From positions 19,380-83,379 of the forward strand of contig QIAN01000205.1 of the NCBI GenBank assembly GCA_003225005.1: 64,000 nt of DNA, read 5' to 3'. Both the position numbers and the translations under genes were made by a program. Under the pieces are notes generated by a model. That model worked only from the letters and a program-made list of their open reading frames with translations, was not told where the DNA came from and made no database searches. Origin of the DNA: Acidobacteriota bacterium (GTDB taxonomy: Bacteria; Acidobacteriota; Terriglobia; Terriglobales; Acidobacteriaceae). Below, piece after piece: positions 35,900 through 44,302 of this stretch (position 1 is its first letter; each line of letters starts with the position of its first letter).

Positions 35900-36853
35900 C
35901 TACTTTCCCACCACCAATACCTCGAACTGGCCCGACTCAGCCGTAGACAGAAATAGCTGATGCGTTTTCGGATCAAGCGCCATGGTCTTCGCTCGCGGCA
36001 AAGTCTTCACCGTCTCGACCACGGAGTACTTGTCCGGGCCATCCTGGTGAATCGCAGTCACGGTCCCCTCACCGTTGGAGTTGAAGATCAGCTTGCTCTC
36101 GGGATCGAAGGCAGTGGCGTCCACATGATCGCCGATGGGAAGAGTTGTAATTACCTGCCCCGTATCCGCATTCATTACTGCCATCACTTTGCTGCGGCAG
36201 CCGACGAATAGACGGCGATTCTCGCGATCCATTGCTAAGCTGGCGGGCTTGGCACAGGGGGCCGCAGGCCAACGTTGCTCAACGGTCAGCTTACGCGAAT
36301 CGATCTTGAGCACCAGGCCCTCATCTTCCAAATTGTTGAAGACATAACCTTTGCCATCAGCGACCGCAAATTCTGGGCCACCGCCTAGGTCCACCGTGCC
36401 AGCAACTTTGCCGGTGGCTGCATCGATCGCCGTCGCGCTGTCGCTCCCTCCGTTGAAGGCAAACACTCGCGACGTGGCTGGATCGAAAATGATGGCATCC
36501 GGCTTCTTGCCGGTCGTCACGTCCGCGATCCGCTTCAGCGTCTTCAGGTCAAAAATCGTGACCGTTGAGGATTGGCCGTTGCTCACGAACCCGCGACCGA
36601 GTGCGGGCGCGATCGCGATCCCATGTACCCCCGGAGTATTGGGGATGTTGCCTACCACAGTTCCGGAGTCTACATCCAGCACTTCGACCTGAGTGCCATG
36701 CGAAACGTACAAGCGGCGAGCGGCCTCGTCAACCGCAAGATAATCCCAACTTCCCTGGCCGGGGATGGGGATCTTCTTCGTGATCTGATAATCCGCGGCC
36801 GAAGCCATTGTGACCACGAACGCGAACAGAACAATGCTTGATGCTTTCTTCAA
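35900..36853 (-). CDS. secreted YncE-like beta-propeller protein
   Basis: A TTG start is chosen because AGGAGG lies nine bases upstream and it begins directly with the leader LKKASSIVLFAFVVTMASA; the longer frame has no such site. The 317-residue protein consists of repeated propeller blades with motifs such as VDEAARRLYVSHGTQVEVLD, FDPATSRVFAFNGG, MDRENRRLFVGC and LDPKTHQLFLSTAE. This is the YVTN/YncE or lactonase-propeller type. It is exported to the periplasm or surface; ligand and role are unknown. It stands alone on its strand between the tRNA and the PilZ gene. Confidence 0.85.
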   Translation of the reverse strand: MKKASSIVLFAFVVTMASAADYQITKKIPIPGQGSWDYLAVDEAARRLYVSHGTQVEVLDVDSGTVVGNIPNTPGVHGIAIAPALGRGFVSNGQSSTVTIFDLKTLKRIADVTTGKKPDAIIFDPATSRVFAFNGGSDSATAIDAATGKVAGTVDLGGGPEFAVADGKGYVFNNLEDEGLVLKIDSRKLTVEQRWPAAPCAKPASLAMDRENRRLFVGCRSKVMAVMNADTGQVITTLPIGDHVDATAFDPESKLIFNSNGEGTVTAIHQDGPDKYSVVETVKTLPRAKTMALDPKTHQLFLSTAESGQFEVLVVGK

Positions 36854-37296
36854 AGGACGCCTCCTGAATGTTTGCTTACTTCGCAATTCGATCTGCGCAT
36901 GCATCGGCGGAAAGTTTCAAATTCGTGTAACTGACAATTGTGGCCCGAACCCGACACTTTGTCACATTTCGCTTTTCGGGCTCGAGCTTTGAGTCTATGC
37001 TAGGGAATCTGAAGTTTCCCTGAATCTCTGCGCGGCGTGCCGTGCGTTTACACTCCCGTATCTGGCGATCTTTGCGCTGGCCCAACTCGTATTTGGCGCT
37101 GGGATTTGTCAGGCATCAAACCTTTGAAACCGACATCGAATTGGTGGCAAATCAGAAGTCCACAAATAAGACTGAACTTGTGAAGATCAGCGCCAGCGAG
37201 GAAGCTTCTCAACGCGAATGATTTGTAGGCTGCAAGATTGCTTAACCGCGCTCGCAGGAGTTCAACACTTCGCATGGGTTTGATGGAATTGCCGTT
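36854..37296. other. intergenic stretch without a recognised gene
   Basis: This 443-bp gap lies upstream of the beta-propeller gene and downstream of the PilZ gene, both on the minus strand. It should hold the promoter of the former. No coding or RNA feature stood out. Confidence 0.45.
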
Positions 37297-38439
37297 TTAA
37301 GCATGCGTGGTCGCGCTCTTGGGCGGTTCAGCGCGGCGCTGCTTGCGCAATTCCTCTCGAAAGGACTCGGTGGACAACCCGGCTTGGCTGCGGAAGAGCT
37401 CCAACAATGGATCTTCGGTTTCGCCGCTGGAAGCTTGTTCCGGGGCACTTGCCGGACTCTCGGTTTCCAGGCCTTCGGGTTCAACTAACAATTCCGGTAA
37501 CAAGTCTCGATTGTCGTTAAGGACATCAAGAAATTTTTCCAGCGCTCTCCGATGCTCGGGAGTGGCTTGCGTGAACTCCACGCCCATGCCCGTATCTGGA
37601 TGCATCACTCTGACTATCCCTTCGGCCCTCAGCTCTGCGTGAGCCGCTCGCATCGAAAGCGTGACTCGTGTCGATACAGGAAAAGGCGAAGAGATCTCCA
37701 AGTAGCAGCCACCTAAGCTCAGATCGCTGAGTCGGCACTGTTCGGGCGGGTCATCCTTTTCGGCGTCGGAGGCATTGCGGCTGATCCAGCTGCATAATTG
37801 ATGCGAGGTTTCCGGCGTCATTTCCATGAATCGAAGTCCGGCTTGCGCCCCAGTTCCCTCCCACGCGAATTCCGCGACGAGTTCCAAACTGGTTTCGCAG
37901 GCAGGCAGCGAAAATGCAAGGTTCCAGCGCCCAGCAGGCCGTCTCCCGCGGGGAAACTTGATAGCCATCCCGCCCTCGCTCAGATCCAAGGTGGAGACTT
38001 TCAAGTCCACCCCAGTAGTGGGGTTCGACAACGTGACGGGAATCAGGATGGGAATTCTGGAGTTGCGCCTGCGCTCTCGTTTCATCAAAGCTCGCGCCGC
38101 GCGGAAGCTCGACTTGGCCCGTTCGGTTGAAACCGGCTTGTAGAGTACGAAGTGAGCGCCGATATCGAATGCCGACCGCAGACCCACCACCGGCTCCACA
38201 ATGGCTACAGCCACAGCACGCTTGTTGCAAGGGGCCCTGCGGGCGCTAAGCAATACTTCGGCCGAACGTGGGCCTGCACAGTCCACGATGATCGCCTCGA
38301 ACCGGTCTCGAGTTAACTTTCGCAGGGCGCTATCAGCGTTGGTGCAGAGCTCGACGCCGATCTCCAGGTCACCCAGAGTCCGGCGCAACACTCGCACAAT
38401 TTTTTCGTCAGAACACAGCACCAGCGCCTTCAAACTCAT
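37297..38439 (-). CDS. receiver-like plus double PilZ domain protein
   Basis: This 380-residue cytosolic protein has three modules. Residues 1-120 look like a response-regulator receiver (VLCSDEKIVRVLRR, IIVDCAG as the phospho-Asp strand, VLYKPVS as the conserved Lys). A first PilZ domain follows at about 125-225 with RRRNSRIPILIPVTL and DLSEGGMAI, the RxxxR and DxSxxG motifs that bind cyclic di-GMP. A second PilZ-like domain occurs at about 235-315 with RLSDLSLGGCYLE. The C-terminal 60 residues are charged and low in complexity. It may link phosphorylation to c-di-GMP signalling; the output is unknown. Confidence 0.85.
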   Translation of the reverse strand: MSLKALVLCSDEKIVRVLRRTLGDLEIGVELCTNADSALRKLTRDRFEAIIVDCAGPRSAEVLLSARRAPCNKRAVAVAIVEPVVGLRSAFDIGAHFVLYKPVSTERAKSSFRAARALMKRERRRNSRIPILIPVTLSNPTTGVDLKVSTLDLSEGGMAIKFPRGRRPAGRWNLAFSLPACETSLELVAEFAWEGTGAQAGLRFMEMTPETSHQLCSWISRNASDAEKDDPPEQCRLSDLSLGGCYLEISSPFPVSTRVTLSMRAAHAELRAEGIVRVMHPDTGMGVEFTQATPEHRRALEKFLDVLNDNRDLLPELLVEPEGLETESPASAPEQASSGETEDPLLELFRSQAGLSTESFREELRKQRRAEPPKSATTHA

Positions 38440-39026
38440 GGCACAGCCTTAATCCTTGCCCGCGAAGTGCGGATAACTGCCTTGCCCCGGATCGAGACGA
38501 ACTCCAGCCTGCAGAACTACCAGGGACCGCAGGCTCCAGTTCGAACTTTATGGCTATGCGGAGACCGGGTCAATGTCACACGGAGACAAATCTGTTACTC
38601 CCGTAACCACTGACTCCCAGCGTGGTCATCAGTTCGTGCGGCCCCCACCACCGAGCGTTGCGGTGTTCTGGCGTGTGCGATCTAGATTGCAAGTTAAATC
38701 GGACCGGGCATTCTAGGCTTAAGGAAAGGGGGTTTTTTCCGGCGAGCTTGGTCCCGGTGAGCAATTAAAGCTAGCAAACACAAGGACTTGCGCAAGCTTC
38801 CTCGAAGCTGCGAGGCCACATTGCGGATTTGACTTTGAGTGAATTGCAGGATATTATTTTGAGTCTTCGATTAGCTTTAGGGTCGCCGGGGGACGTCTAG
38901 GAGTACCTAGCTGTCCAACGCGAGGTTGTGTTCAAGTGCATCCGGAACGCCGTGCGGAGAATCTTATTGAGGTAAGGCAATACCAGCAAAGGTATTTATC
39001 CCTCGATTTGGAAAGGTAATTTTTTC
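38440..39026. other. intergenic stretch between divergent genes
   Basis: This 587-bp gap lies between the PilZ gene and the small protein at 39027, which are divergently transcribed. It presumably carries both promoters. No RNA gene or operator is evident. Confidence 0.45.
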
Positions 39027-39254
39027 ATGGCTAAGCGACGCGGAAACCCTAACTGGGGCAAACCCGAGCCGATCGGTCCGATTGTCCCCACGATTACCGA
39101 ATTTGAACAGGTCGTGCGCGAATACAAGCTCTCCCCCGATCAGTATCTGCGTTCTACACGTCTGCGAGAGTGGGCACGCCGCAACAAGAATTCGAAGTAT
39201 ATCCCCGAACCTCTGCTTGAGGCCTGGGGCTTTGAGATCGAATCAACGCTGTAA
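39027..39254 (+). CDS. small conserved-looking basic protein
   Basis: This 75-residue protein starts with MAKRRGNPNWGKPEPIGPI and ends with LEAWGFEIESTL. GGAAAGG precedes the ATG and a perfect terminator follows within 25 bp, which together support a real, independently transcribed gene. It has no leader or membrane segment; the N-terminus is Arg/Lys- and Gly/Pro-rich and the middle is helical (EFEQVVREYKLSPDQYLRST). I do not recognise the family. A nucleic-acid-associated role is possible from its charge but not shown. Confidence 0.75.
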   Translation: MAKRRGNPNWGKPEPIGPIVPTITEFEQVVREYKLSPDQYLRSTRLREWARRNKNSKYIPEPLLEAWGFEIESTL

Positions 39255-39278
39255 CGCGGATGTAACAGGAGCTTTCGA

Positions 39279-39302
39279 GGGTCGCTGAAAAGCGACCCTT
39301 TT
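39279..39302 (+). terminator. Rho-independent terminator after the small protein
   Basis: An 8-bp stem GGGTCGCT/AGCGACCC closed by a GAAA tetraloop and followed by TTTT forms a textbook intrinsic terminator 25 bp after the stop codon. Confidence 0.9.
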
Positions 39303-39611
39303 GCTTTTGGGACTCGAGAAGGAGAACTAGCCCAGAAGTGTCTTGAAGAATGGTTTGAAGAGATTCGTGTCAGCTCGTGCCTTCGGGCATGCTGGAAGTG
39401 CTGCGGAATGAACTCACGCCTCTCGACCACGTCACCCGCGCTGGACGTCTCGGACCATCAGCCGACCAGTCTGGCACATCGTTCGCCAGTTATATTCATA
39501 AGCCGTTCCACAATGCAGGCAGGCAGATCTGATAGTGACGACCACTTACGTCGATGCGCGGCCTGGCAAATCGATGCGAGCGGCCCCGTCTCAGACAACG
39601 TTTCAAAAAAA
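39303..39611. other. intergenic stretch between convergent genes
   Basis: This 309-bp gap separates the small-protein terminator from the convergent receiver gene. Nothing further was recognised. Confidence 0.4.
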
Positions 39612-40040
39612 TCAGTGCATCACCGATTCATTGCGAACTCTCCAGTGATCGAGCCAACGAGAGAAAAAGGGCTTAGACCGGCTGTCCAGCAAACTCTGAA
39701 GCGTGGACAAAAGAATGTTAGGTGGTTGGGATTTGGACAAGAAGGTATCCACCGCCTTCAGCTTGTTCTGGGGCAGCGGTCCATAAGCCGATAACAGCAT
39801 GATTGGGACGTGCGCCTTAACCCGCTTCATCTTCACCGCAACCACGTCCCCATTCATACCCGGCATCTGGTAGTCGAGGACCACCGCATCCACCGAGTGC
39901 GACCGGAACAGCTTCAGGCCCTCGTCCCCGCCAGTCGCTTCGAGAACTTCATAACCATTTTCTTCGAGCAGCATCTTGCGGCCGATGAGTCCATTTCGAT
40001 GGTCGTCAATGCAAAGGATTGTTGCTTTCAGCCCAAACAT
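39612..40040 (-). CDS. stand-alone response-regulator receiver
   Basis: This 142-residue single-domain protein has the CheY-like fold: acidic pair in ILCIDDH, phospho-acceptor Asp in VVLDYQMPGMNG, the Ser of LLSAYG and the conserved Lys in FLSKSQPP. No output domain follows; the C-terminal 25 residues are a short basic tail. It would accept phosphate from an unlinked histidine kinase and act by protein contact. There is no kinase gene nearby. Confidence 0.88.
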   Translation of the reverse strand: MFGLKATILCIDDHRNGLIGRKMLLEENGYEVLEATGGDEGLKLFRSHSVDAVVLDYQMPGMNGDVVAVKMKRVKAHVPIMLLSAYGPLPQNKLKAVDTFLSKSQPPNILLSTLQSLLDSRSKPFFSRWLDHWRVRNESVMH

Positions 40041-40556
40041 CGTTGTTCACAGTCCAATTCGGCCAGAACGGTCTGTGTCAGCGGTGGGCTTCCCGGTTGG
40101 AAACTACCCGTCGCTGATCACTGAAGTGGCAGGCAACTCGATTCTGCCGACATCACCCACGGCTTTCAAATTACGAATGGACACCCCCATCAACAGTTAC
40201 CGGCTAAATGCGCCGCGCGGGTCGGTTGAGAGCCTTAAACCGGGCAGCAAAAGCGGCGAGATGGAGCGGTCCAGGGCCAGCAAGCTCGCGAACTGAAGGC
40301 CTCGACTGGCGCGATATGAATGCAATACACCACGCCCTTCTATCGCAGCCTCTCGAGGCCCTGAACCCTCCGGTTATTCAAAACTACATCCCTCCACCAA
40401 ATGATTGACGGCGTCTGGTAGCATTCACCCCAACAATTCAGCCTCAGGCTTTTCCCGCGTCTCCCTGCAGCGTTTCCCCCCAAAAAGATCGAGGGTTGTG
40501 CCCTTTCAGGCCGTAGTGTGTCCGGACTTGACCCGCGCATCAGCAGCGGAGTCCAC
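40041..40556. other. intergenic stretch without a recognised gene
   Basis: This 516-bp gap lies between divergent features. Short frames exist, but none has family resemblance or a good start. Confidence 0.4.
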
Positions 40557-41592
40557 ATGAGACAGTCGTTTACAATCAGCATGATAGCTCGCATTTTCAT
40601 CACGCTTGGGTGCGGAGGAGGAGCAGCAGGAGGGGGGACTGCCCGGTTCTGGTGCAAGTCCTTTTTCCGGCTCCGTCTCAACCGCCTTCACCGCCGGGAT
40701 CAGCCATATCGACGGCAAATACAGGTTCACCCAGAACAACTATTTACTTGAGGGTGCACAGAAAATCAGCGCCCTCGCCGGACCGGGTGCAAGGTATTGC
40801 GCAATCGCAGGACCGGCCGAATGCCGAAGAAAACGAGTTCTATCAGCTCACGGGGTATCTCTATTCGCGTTTCTCGGGGTTCGGGAAAAACGTTTGTTTT
40901 GAAGAATTGGGAGACGGACGGATTCGCCGCTTTCCTGGGAAGTACGGCCGGCGATATTCCCCAAAATGTGGCGGGAGATCTGATTGCGTGGCTCTCAGCT
41001 CCCCAGCGCGGGGTGACTCGCGCCCGCAATGAGGCTCACGACTCGAGCGCGCTCGTGCTAAATGGCGCGGAGGTGAATCGTGTCCTCGATTACGCTCAGA
41101 ACGGGCTGAGGCGCGTGATCAACGCGGTCGTGCCGCGGGCAATGCGGACATGCTCACTTGTTCCTCCTACGATGCGATGGTATATGGTTCCGACGCGCAA
41201 TCGGTGCAACAGAGCCTCACACAGGCTTTGCAGACAATCGAAGAATTAGCGCCCGATCCGCAGGGACTGGGCAACCGCCGGATCCTGATCTCGCAATACG
41301 GTCTGTTCGAGAATGAGCAACCCGGTGATACATGGCGCGCCGACGCTGTTCTCAGCACCGCCGAAAATGCCGGTCTCTATGGGGCTTTCTTCTGGAACCT
41401 GAACGACAATGCGTGCAAGCGGAACGGACACTACGCACCCGTTGCCCATTCGCAAATGTTAAGGTCGTCGTGACAATCGGCGCGGAAGGAAACCCACAAC
41501 ACCCAACAGATGCGCAGTGCCGCGGGCTTTGGATCATTCGTCCGGATGGAACTACCAGCTCGGCGCTCGATGTGATCAAGAAATATTGGTAG
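40557..41592 (+). pseudogene. degenerate lipoprotein resembling a TIM-barrel glycoside hydrolase
   Basis: The 5' end encodes a lipoprotein leader with a lipobox (IARIFITLGCGGG). The body is scattered over several frames: ISHIDGKYRFTQNNYLLEG, FYQLTGYLYSRF, then GSGKTFVLKNWETDG with IAWLSAPQRGVTRARNEA, then TCSSYDAMVYGSD with RILISQYGLFENEQPGDT, and finally GLWIIRPDGTTSSALDVIKK ending at a stop. The order of segments resembles secreted hydrolases with a GH5-like barrel, where the ISQYGLFENE block would carry a catalytic Glu. A central part is missing. It is the main decayed gene in the right half of the window. Confidence 0.7.
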
Positions 41593-41918
41593 CGCCTCGG
41601 GGGCATGACGGTGGCCCGGGCGATCGCGTCCATTCTACTCACGACGGTGCCCCGTCCGAGCTTTTTGCGTGGGCGGGGGGTTTTCCCCGGCTGGACGCGT
41701 TCGTACCGCGGGGACCAGGATAGCCTGCCACGAAGCCGACGCTCCTCCATGGGACCAGATCCACACGACCGTGTGGCTGAGATGCTGTGATTTTGGGTGG
41801 CGCAGCGCTTCGAGCGCTGCGATGAAACGCGCAAGAGCAAGGAGCAATTTTAAGCCGCTGAGGCAGAGCAACTGGTTGCGGTTAACCTCATAAACCGCTT
41901 TTGCTACAATCGCCTCAA
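41593..41918. other. intergenic stretch upstream of ribBA
   Basis: This 326-bp gap between the lipoprotein relic and ribBA shows no recognised coding or RNA element. I did not see a convincing FMN riboswitch core. Confidence 0.4.
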
Positions 41919-43079
41919 ATGAGTCCTCACCCTCCATTTACAGATGTTCAGACCGCCATCGAGGAAATCCGCAACGGCCGCATGATTGTGGTCGTGGACG
42001 ACGAGGATCGCGAGAACGAAGGCGACCTCACTCTGGCCGCGGAGAAAGTCACTCCCGAAGCCATCAACTTCATGGCCAAGTGCGGACGTGGACTGGTTTG
42101 CCTCGCGATGACCGAAGAACGTCTCGATCATCTCCGCATTGGGCCCATGAGTAGCGAAAATACTTCGCAGTATGGAACCGCCTTCTGCGAGGCAATTGAC
42201 GCCCGCGCGGGCGTCACTACCGGCATCTCAGCTTACGACCGCGCCCGTACGATTCAGGTAGCGATCGATCCCGCAACTCAGCCCGCCGACTTGGCCCGTC
42301 CTGGCCATGTCTTCCCGTTAAGGGCACGTAAAGGCGGCGTACTGGTGCGAGCAGGACAAACAGAGGCCGCAGTAGATCTCTCCCGTCTGGCGGGACTGAT
42401 TCCGGCAGGCATCATCTGCGAAATCATGAAAGACGATGGGACCATGGCCCGTGTGGCCGATCTCATCGAATTTTGCCGCCAGCACGACCTGAAGATCTTA
42501 ACCGTGGCCGAACTGATCCGTTACCGCATGGCGCATGAGCGCTACGTGCATCGCGTGGGCGAAGCGTTAGTCGACACACGCTACGGAGAGTTTCGCCTCA
42601 TCGCCTACGAGAGCGAAGTGGACGGCGGCGAGTCGCACGTGGCGCTAATCCGCGGCGACATTGAAAGCGGCGCCCAACCTGTTCTCGTTCGCATGCATGC
42701 CCATTGCCTGATGGGCGACGTCTTCGGCGCCACCGGCTGTGAATGCCACGCGACCCTGGAGGGTTCTCTGCGTCGCATTGCACAGGAAGGCCGCGGCGCA
42801 CTGATCTACCTGCATCAGACTTCCAAGGGATTCTCTGTCGAACGAGCCGGGGAGCGAGCAGCTCTCAGCTTTCACCGCGGACAAAAATTGCCTGCGCTGC
42901 TTGATAATGTTCGCCAAACCCAACGTGAAATCGGCATCGGAGCGCAAATCCTCTCCGATCTGAATTTGAGACGTATCCGCCTGCTCACCAACCGCCCGAA
43001 ACGGGCAGCCGCCCTGGAGGGATTTGGAATTGAAATTGTCGAGCAGGTTCCGGTGGAATTAATCGAGGCTAAGGCGTAG
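41919..43079 (+). CDS. ribBA: RibBA-type riboflavin biosynthesis protein with atypical active sites
   Basis: This 386-residue cytosolic protein has an N-terminal 3,4-dihydroxy-2-butanone-4-phosphate synthase domain ([33 protein letters not shown]) and a C-terminal GTP cyclohydrolase II domain from about residue 205. The latter keeps the three zinc Cys ([15 protein letters not shown]) and the [10 protein letters not shown] and RLLTNRPKR blocks. Deviations are visible. The first domain reads [11 protein letters not shown] where the metal-binding His is usual (GHTEA), the QEGRxIGL segment of the second is replaced by [11 protein letters not shown], and the Asp of the D-x-R pair before GIGAQIL is Thr. 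It may be a functional variant subfamily or a paralogue. Start chosen at ATG 41919; a TTG 18 bp upstream is possible. Confidence 0.88.
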   Translation: MSPHPPFTDVQTAIEEIRNGRMIVVVDDEDRENEGDLTLAAEKVTPEAINFMAKCGRGLVCLAMTEERLDHLRIGPMSSENTSQYGTAFCEAIDARAGVTTGISAYDRARTIQVAIDPATQPADLARPGHVFPLRARKGGVLVRAGQTEAAVDLSRLAGLIPAGIICEIMKDDGTMARVADLIEFCRQHDLKILTVAELIRYRMAHERYVHRVGEALVDTRYGEFRLIAYESEVDGGESHVALIRGDIESGAQPVLVRMHAHCLMGDVFGATGCECHATLEGSLRRIAQEGRGALIYLHQTSKGFSVERAGERAALSFHRGQKLPALLDNVRQTQREIGIGAQILSDLNLRRIRLLTNRPKRAAALEGFGIEIVEQVPVELIEAKA

Positions 43080-43086
43080 ATGGATA

Positions 43087-43100
43087 CGGCGCTAGCGCCG
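43087..43100. terminator. short perfect palindrome between convergent genes
   Basis: CGGCGCTAGCGCCG is a 14-bp perfect palindrome between the convergent stops of ribBA and the zinc-ribbon gene. No T-run follows on either strand, so a terminator role is only a guess. Confidence 0.3.
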
Positions 43101-43105
43101 CGCAG

Positions 43106-43369
43106 CTAAAACGGCTTGCGCACGATCACTTCACTGTCCCGAATAAAGAACTGAGCCGAGCACTGTTCCGACCCGCAAATCACAGGCAGCAGTCCATTGA
43201 TTTGTTTGCGCGTGATCAGGCCAAGCATGCCGCAGGACGGGCAGGCCAGCACAGCCCAGTAGGGATCTTCTTTCTCCCCCACTTCGCCGGCGTTCTCCAG
43301 CACAAAAACTGTCCCCGGCAGCATCTGATCCGGGATCCATTCGTTCAGGATGTCCAGTTCTGCGACCAT
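43106..43369 (-). CDS. small CxxC zinc-ribbon-like protein
   Basis: The ATG giving MVAELDILNEW has a very strong GGGGGGAAAG site; the longer upstream frame would overlap the MerR gene. The 87-residue protein has two Cys pairs in LACPSCGMLGLITRK and VICGSEQCSAQFFI that could bind one zinc, with no leader or membrane segment. It follows the MerR gene by 31 bp on the same strand and is probably part of its operon. I do not recognise the family; its role may be in the MerR-controlled response. Confidence 0.7.
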   Translation of the reverse strand: MVAELDILNEWIPDQMLPGTVFVLENAGEVGEKEDPYWAVLACPSCGMLGLITRKQINGLLPVICGSEQCSAQFFIRDSEVIVRKPF

Positions 43370-43400
43370 ACTTTCCCCCCTTGGAACCAAACTGTCCTGC

Positions 43401-43874
43401 TTAAGAAGCCTTTTTAGCACGCCAAGTTTCTGTCGGCGAAGTTACCGAGGTTTTCGCCTTCCTGGCTATGATCTGCGCCCGTACCTGCCGCACCGCGTCG
43501 CTGAGACAGATGCCCAAGATGGGCTGGCTCGAATTTTTTAAAATATCCACAATCTGCCGCGCCGAAGTCTCAAGATATAGATGCGTGCCGTCGGTCAGCA
43601 GGTGGTATTCGGAGTTCCTGGCAACGATCTCTGCCAAGCCCTTGCCGAACTCGCGCTTCAAAAAGCGCAAGACTTTGCGCACTCCCTGGAGCGAGAACCC
43701 CTTGCGACGCAGTTCGCAAATTACTGCAACTTCGGTGACGTTTTTCACCGAATACACCCGCCGATGGCCGCGCCGCAGAGGCTGCACCACACCCCGTTCA
43801 TCCCACCATTGCAATTGGCGCGGCGTGATCCCGGTAAGGACCACCACCTCCTGCGACGTGAAATGACGCGTCAT
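43401..43874 (-). CDS. MerR-family transcriptional regulator
   Basis: This 157-residue regulator has the MerR winged helix at its N-terminus: FTSQEVVVLTGITPRQLQWW, then RRGHRRVYSVKNVTEVAVI and LRRKGFSLQGVRKVLRFL. The remainder is a short effector region with TDGTHLYLETSARQIVDILK and a basic tail. There is no Cys-rich metal site as in mercury or copper sensors, so the signal is unknown. Its promoter region contains two related palindromes at 43882-43929, consistent with autoregulation. It sits upstream of the small zinc-ribbon gene. Confidence 0.88.
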   Translation of the reverse strand: MTRHFTSQEVVVLTGITPRQLQWWDERGVVQPLRRGHRRVYSVKNVTEVAVICELRRKGFSLQGVRKVLRFLKREFGKGLAEIVARNSEYHLLTDGTHLYLETSARQIVDILKNSSQPILGICLSDAVRQVRAQIIARKAKTSVTSPTETWRAKKAS

Positions 43875-43881
43875 CTGTCCT

Positions 43882-43929
43882 CTAAAATGTTTAAAACAAT
43901 TCGTAAGCTAGATGTTTGAAACATTTTAG
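43882..43929. promoter_or_regulatory. probable MerR operator region, two palindromic elements
   Basis: Arms CTAAAATGTTT (43882-43892) and AAACATTTTAG (43919-43929) form a perfect 11-bp inverted repeat 26 bp apart. Inside, ATGTTTAAAAC and ATGTTTGAAACAT are two similar palindromic half-sites. The region sits directly upstream of the MerR start codon. The binding protein is inferred, not shown. Confidence 0.6.
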
Positions 43930-43984
43930 CTGTGGTTCGTTCCTTGTCAAGAACCAATCAAGAAGAGGAGGTTGACTAGAAGAG

Positions 43985-44269
43985 TTACCGCAGCCCGGTT
44001 GATGTTGCCATGGCGCAGGGAAGCAGTTTCAAACCCGAGTCCCAACGTGGTAACCCGGAAGTTCCTGGCGAACCGCCCCCCACAAACTGGACCATCTCCA
44101 ACCGGTCGCCTTCCCGCAGATTTGTTTCCGGCCAGTGCTCACGCGCGACGATCAAACGATTCAATTCCACCGCGACCCGGTCTGGCTTTAGCCCCAGAAT
44201 CTCTACCAGAGCGGAAAGCGTGAGCGGGCCATTGAATTCGCGGAAGTCGCCGTTGATTTGGAGTTTCAT
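43985..44269 (-). CDS. ThiS/MoaD-like sulfur-carrier protein with C-terminal extension
   Basis: The start at MKLQINGDFREF is preferred over a GTG nine bases upstream. This 94-residue protein has a ubiquitin-like beta-grasp fold of the ThiS type: LTLSALVEILGLKPDRVAVE, then LREGDRLEMVQFVGGG. In normal ThiS the Gly-Gly ends the protein and becomes a thiocarboxylate; here about 27 more residues follow GGG. Either the tail is cleaved, the stop codon was lost or the protein is not active in thiamine synthesis. It lies 33 bp downstream of the gene at 44303. ThiG and ThiF are not nearby. Confidence 0.75.
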   Translation of the reverse strand: MKLQINGDFREFNGPLTLSALVEILGLKPDRVAVELNRLIVAREHWPETNLREGDRLEMVQFVGGGSPGTSGLPRWDSGLKLLPCAMATSTGLR

Positions 44270-44302
44270 CTGGATCACTTCAGGTAACGAAGGGGGACCG
44301 CT

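Noticed and set aside
41593..41918. FMN riboswitch before ribBA
   Set aside because: The conserved FMN aptamer core (AGGAUAU, GGGUGAA-type blocks) was not seen in the 326-bp gap.
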